Virus record (IMG/VR): IMGVR_UViG_3300032236_000744
Coordinates: 1-33,973 of that record
Source of the DNA: a virus
Strand: one strand, 5' to 3'
DNA length: 33,973 nt
Shown here: positions 30,627 to 33,973 of the stretch, in pieces
Numbering within the stretch: the first letter of the stretch is position 1
Layout: every line of letters begins with the position of its first letter
Notes under the pieces: generated by a model
What the model saw: the letters and a program-made list of their open reading frames with translations, nothing else
What the model was told of the DNA's origin: nothing
The model's database searches: none
Program-made: the position numbers and the translations under genes

Positions 30627-31825
30627 TGCGTATCTCCGATAGGTGGTAGATCAATGGGCATCGCACCCGCTGGTGCCATACCTGAACCAGGCTTCGGCGG
30701 GAACAAACGATCAAACTCGTTCGCCTCAACCTCAGTGATCGGTGGCAAGTTCAACAATGCGCGACCCTCAGATGGGGTTCTCAACCGTGCATTCACCTGC
30801 TTGGCAAGGTTCTCCGTCAAACTCAACGGGTCCATGCGTAACAACGAGTCCGTATTGAACCGGACAGCTCGAGGACCAGCGATCGCAGCGCTCAACGCGT
30901 TTTCACGGCGAACAATCGCCGGACCGAGATGCATGATTAACAGTTGCAAGTTGCGTTGCGTAATGTTCGCATAAGTGATCCCTGACGAGCTCGTCTCAGC
31001 GCCGATGATGTCACCTGGCACGTCGAAGAATCGGCACACGTCCGCGATCCCGTAACGCATCTCATCAAGGAACGCGGTTTGTGCCGCGTCAACGGTCGCC
31101 GGTGACCATTCCCAATCAGAACCTGATACGAAAATGTCACGCTGCTGCGCAGCAGCTTTGAAACGTTCCTTCGTCACCTGAATAACATCCTGCGACAAGC
31201 CATCCTGCATGACGTTCTTCAAATGACCAGCCGGATGCGCACCAGACGAGAACCAGTCCAACGCGAACTTCTGAGCGGACAAATAACCGCCGATACTCAT
31301 GGCCGCATACATGACAGGGGACAAGCCCACAGGAATACCAGGAAGAGTGAACTGACGTTCATGCCAAATGTCGGACTGCTTCTGAACTTCCCCATACACG
31401 CTGATCGACGAAATCTGGTTGTGCGCGATACGGATCTTCACCGCAGTGAACGGCACAAGGTCAACGCGTAACGGTTTACCTAACCCGTCACGTTCCTTAA
31501 TGATCCCGAACGCGTTCCCACAACGATCCAAATCAACTTGAGATGCTTGCAACCATTCATGCCTGGGCACGTCCGGTCCACCAGGGGCAGCGATGAACGG
31601 TGAATCAGGCAGATCAACCGTCAACCCGTTATTCATCCGATACGTTTCAATGGGCATCGTCGAAATCAGATTCGACCTGATCCGCAGGCACGCCCACACA
31701 GCTGAATGACGCAACGCCGTATCGTGATCAACGTTCACCATCCCCGATGACGGGTTAATGGGACGGATCGGGATCAACTGGTTAGACGTGTCACCCAGAC
31801 CGCGTTTGGTGAATAAGAGTGACAT
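30623..31825 (-). CDS. Portal protein, HK97 type
   Basis: A 400-aa protein. HK97-type features: HSAVWACLRIRSNLISTMPIET, PRHEWLQASQVDLDRCGNAFG, SPVMYAAMSIGGYLSAQKFALDWFSSGA (the stem/wing region) and VPGDIIGAETSSSGITYANI. The C-terminus is Pro-rich. Twelve copies form the channel for DNA entry and exit. Its start immediately follows the small membrane protein stop; the protease overlaps its end by four bases. Confidence 0.93.
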   Translation of the reverse strand: MSLLFTKRGLGDTSNQLIPIRPINPSSGMVNVDHDTALRHSAVWACLRIRSNLISTMPIETYRMNNGLTVDLPDSPFIAAPGGPDVPRHEWLQASQVDLDRCGNAFGIIKERDGLGKPLRVDLVPFTAVKIRIAHNQISSISVYGEVQKQSDIWHERQFTLPGIPVGLSPVMYAAMSIGGYLSAQKFALDWFSSGAHPAGHLKNVMQDGLSQDVIQVTKERFKAAAQQRDIFVSGSDWEWSPATVDAAQTAFLDEMRYGIADVCRFFDVPGDIIGAETSSSGITYANITQRNLQLLIMHLGPAIVRRENALSAAIAGPRAVRFNTDSLLRMDPLSLTENLAKQVNARLRTPSEGRALLNLPPITEVEANEFDRLFPPKPGSGMAPAGAMPIDLPPIGDTQ

Positions 31826-31996
31826 TTAATCTCCAGAATTTTGACGCGCAATGATCAGGCTTGTCGCGATGAGTAAGCCACCAGCCACGATCAGCCCACC
31901 AGCGACCGAATAACGAGCCACGAACACTCCAACGCCCACACAAACAAGCAACAAACCAACCAGTTCCAGAAGAGTGGTGATCACGTCACGTGTCAC
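31826..31996 (-). CDS. Small membrane protein between terminase and portal
   Basis: A 56-aa protein, mostly two transmembrane helices (about 6-24 and 28-46). GTG at 31996 is preferred because AGGAG lies seven bases upstream and the gene then begins ten bases after the terminase stop; an ATG at 32035 would overlap terminase. Small membrane proteins occur between terminase and portal in several actinophages; the role is unknown. Confidence 0.68.
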   Translation of the reverse strand: MTRDVITTLLELVGLLLVCVGVGVFVARYSVAGGLIVAGGLLIATSLIIARQNSGD

Positions 31997-32006
31997 AATC
32001 CATCTC

Positions 32007-33452
32007 CTAACCGAGACTGGCCAACAATTCAGCATCCGACTTCCGAGGACGAGTACGCGTCACGGCCCAATGCGCGAGCACCGCAGCAACCAAAGGTGAA
32101 ATGTTCACGGACGCGTGACGACGATCCAACGCCCACGCATCACCCAACGTTCGCTTCCGAGCCCCATAAACCGCTGCCGTCAACTCAACATGCGGCACAT
32201 GCCGGATCGCATCATGTTGAATCGCATCAAACATGCCCCCACACGCAGCGGACATGTCACGAGCCGACGCGACCCTGACGAGGAACCCGTCCAACTCGAG
32301 CGCGGGGATCAACGATGCAGCAGCACCAGCACCATCAACCGTGATCTCACGAATACGACGACGTTGACGCATATCGTTCAAACGGTCCAACACCCAATCA
32401 ACACCAGGGCGCACATCAACAACCTCAACCTGCGGTAACCCGTCAGGACGTCGACCAGCTGCCACGATCGTCGTCGAGGAACGCTCCGGTGGCATATCCA
32501 CAGCAAGCCGAACATCATCCAAATCGATAGCGGCACCCAAATAATCGGCGCGTGCCTCCCACAACGATGGGTCAAACGGTAATAACACGTCAGCAGGCTC
32601 ATCCCACCAGCCGAGACATTCACGAGCGAACTCTTCCGGCGGTAACGACCGCCTCAAATTCGCGATCGACTCTTCACTGATACGTGAACCCAACGCAGGA
32701 TTCGTCGCCCACCAACGAGACCGATCATCCAACGCGCAACCCTCACGCGTAATCGCATGATCACAACCATCAATCACACAACCCTGACGAGCACGCTCAT
32801 CCGACCATTCAAAATAAGCGAGACGCGCATCTCCACGCCTGCCACGATCACGCAACCCACGCAAAATATCCGAATCAGCCAACCCCGACGAAGAACCCGT
32901 CAACAATTGACCATCACGTTTCGTCAACATCGTCGGCAACAACGAACCCAAATGCAACGGTTTCAACGCGAAACCCTCATCAAGGATCGTCGCCGCAGCT
33001 GACAACCCACGCGACCCAGATTTCGTTCGAGCCTTAAAAATGATTCGGCCACCATTACGGAACCGGATATGTTCGCGACCATCACCCCGATACACTTGGG
33101 CAACGTGCGATGATAAGAAATCGGACCCCTCAAGCATGTCCACGAGATCCTTAAACGACTCGTTCGACGTCGTGGTCTCATGCGCTGACCAAATAACCAA
33201 AGGTTTCAAACCTAAAATCATCCAACCCAACGCGGCCTGCTTCATCAAACCCGTCTTCAAATTCTGACGCGGCACAATCGTCACAATCTCAGCCGCAGAC
33301 GGAACACCAGGTTTCACAAACCCGAAAATATGATCCAAAATCAACGCTTGCGCAGCATCAGGAGCGAAACCCGCCGCCGCGTTAATCTCAGCAACATCCG
33401 GACCCAACGTGAACGCGTAATCCGGAACCGTCATCCACGTCGGCTCAATCAT
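32007..33452 (-). CDS. Terminase large subunit
   Basis: A 481-aa protein. The ATPase part has a variant Walker A PRQNLKT (61-67), Walker B ATILDEG (154-160, with D158-E159), and coupling motif LLTGSSS (183-189). The nuclease part has conserved acidic residues (D319 in LAVDMPP, D373 in ITVDGAG, and D438 in LGDAW). These motors pump DNA through the portal and cut concatemers. Overlaps the small subunit gene (ATGA). Confidence 0.93.
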   Translation of the reverse strand: MIEPTWMTVPDYAFTLGPDVAEINAAAGFAPDAAQALILDHIFGFVKPGVPSAAEIVTIVPRQNLKTGLMKQAALGWMILGLKPLVIWSAHETTTSNESFKDLVDMLEGSDFLSSHVAQVYRGDGREHIRFRNGGRIIFKARTKSGSRGLSAAATILDEGFALKPLHLGSLLPTMLTKRDGQLLTGSSSGLADSDILRGLRDRGRRGDARLAYFEWSDERARQGCVIDGCDHAITREGCALDDRSRWWATNPALGSRISEESIANLRRSLPPEEFARECLGWWDEPADVLLPFDPSLWEARADYLGAAIDLDDVRLAVDMPPERSSTTIVAAGRRPDGLPQVEVVDVRPGVDWVLDRLNDMRQRRRIREITVDGAGAAASLIPALELDGFLVRVASARDMSAACGGMFDAIQHDAIRHVPHVELTAAVYGARKRTLGDAWALDRRHASVNISPLVAAVLAHWAVTRTRPRKSDAELLASLG

Positions 33453-33877
33453 GCGTTATCCGCGAGCTTCTCCAACACGCGTAACTGGATACGCCGAATC
33501 GGATCATCAGCGATCACACGACGAGACAACGCCTCATCCAACGATGCTGCATGCTGCTTCGCCAACGCAGCCATCGACGAACCAGAATCCTGCGCACGAT
33601 CAATTTGAGCTGCTAACAACAACGCCGCCACCCCAGACGGATCATCCAACAAACCAGCATCCTCAAGACGAGCACGCGTCGACCGATACAACGAAACATC
33701 AACCTGATCATCGACAACCGTCGGTGATTGCATATTCACAACCTGCGCCAACGCCACCGGAGACATCCGATCAGGTCGAGCACGACGCGGCGAACACTTT
33801 TCACAATATTTCCGTGGACGCCCAGACGAATGCGACGGCAACACGCCACCACAAATTGAGCACACAAGCTTGCTCAT
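33449..33877 (-). CDS. Terminase small subunit (probable)
   Basis: A 142-aa protein starting MSKLVCSICGG; the upstream extension is unlikely because GAGGTGA lies just before ATG 33877. The N-terminus has a zinc ribbon (CSICGG...KYCEKCS) followed by a basic stretch and a helical part (LALAQVV-like region, then ALLLAAQIDRAQDSG). It is assigned from position directly before the large subunit and size; DNA-recognising zinc ribbons are found in some actinophage small subunits. Confidence 0.72.
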   Translation of the reverse strand: MSKLVCSICGGVLPSHSSGRPRKYCEKCSPRRARPDRMSPVALAQVVNMQSPTVVDDQVDVSLYRSTRARLEDAGLLDDPSGVAALLLAAQIDRAQDSGSSMAALAKQHAASLDEALSRRVIADDPIRRIQLRVLEKLADNA

Positions 33878-33973
33878 GCTCACCTCAAAAATTCGCGTAA
33901 AAAATGGGCCTTCAGGGTCGCCCTGGACGCGTTTTGGGGCGGCCCCAACTTTGACGCGAGCGCGCAAAAGACA
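33878..33973. other. Terminase leader with two hairpins; possible packaging-site region
   Basis: This end stretch has no gene. It contains CAGGG-TCG-CCCTG (33913-33925), GGGGC-G-GCCCC (33936-33946) and GC-rich GACGCGAGCGCG near the end. It could include the cos/pac region together with the left end of the window, or promoter and leader of the late operon. No promoter was clear. Confidence 0.45.

Noticed and set aside
1-33973. CRISPR array, tRNA genes or insertion sequences
   Set aside because: No regularly spaced direct repeats, tRNA cloverleafs or transposase-like frames with terminal inverted repeats were found on reading both strands.

Overview
This window looks like most or all of the genome of a small siphovirus-type phage (about 34 kb) that infects an actinobacterium. 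The capsid, portal and protease are HK97-type, and there is a tape measure protein and a long-tail morphogenesis set. An actinobacterial host is suggested by a WhiB-family regulator, by actinophage-style zinc-finger/HTH proteins, by a VanY-like endolysin with a peptidoglycan-binding tail, and by heavy use of GTG starts. Species cannot be named from sequence alone. Bases 1-14 match the 3' end of the Illumina TruSeq adapter and are not biological. The small terminase gene lies at the right end and an HNH nuclease gene at the left end, as expected for a molecule opened near its packaging site.

Layout: almost every gene is on the minus strand, so transcription runs from right to left. The structural block runs from 33.9 to 13.8 kb: terminase small and large subunits, a small membrane protein, portal, prohead protease, major capsid, connectors, tail terminator, tail tube, a gp10-like protein, tail chaperones (with a -1 frameshift), tape measure, a large LamG-like minor tail protein, small tail proteins, an SGNH-esterase tail fibre and a beta-helix tail spike. 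The lysis block (13.7-11.7 kb) holds a two-TM holin, an M15 endolysin, a 27-residue membrane peptide and a papain-like cysteine protease. A short block at 11.5-10.2 kb encodes an HTH protein, a DnaQ-like exonuclease and a small protein. Two genes at 8.85-9.9 kb are the only plus-strand genes; one encodes an Ltp-type lipoprotein that probably excludes superinfecting phages. They are separated from the minus-strand early block by a regulatory region packed with palindromes (8659-8726).

The early block (8.65-0.08 kb) is very compact, mostly with ATGA or TGATG overlaps. It encodes an excisionase-like HTH protein, an exported protein with a DUF11 domain and a covalent-FMN-binding domain, two small membrane proteins, a zinc-finger protein, a probable ssDNA-annealing protein, a PD-(D/E)XK resolvase, a winged-helix protein, WhiB, a transglycosylase-like protein, an HNH-SF2 helicase fusion, two replication-associated proteins, a multi-zinc-finger HTH protein and the HNH nuclease. 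No integrase, phage DNA polymerase, primase, tRNA or CRISPR array was seen. Replication probably relies on host polymerases recruited by phage factors.

The observations most worth following up are the exported flavoprotein (7277-8155), the Ltp lipoprotein (9265-9897) with the adjoining operator cluster, the papain-like protease in the lysis cassette, the HNH-helicase fusion, and a potential RNA structure that would cover the capsid ribosome binding site.
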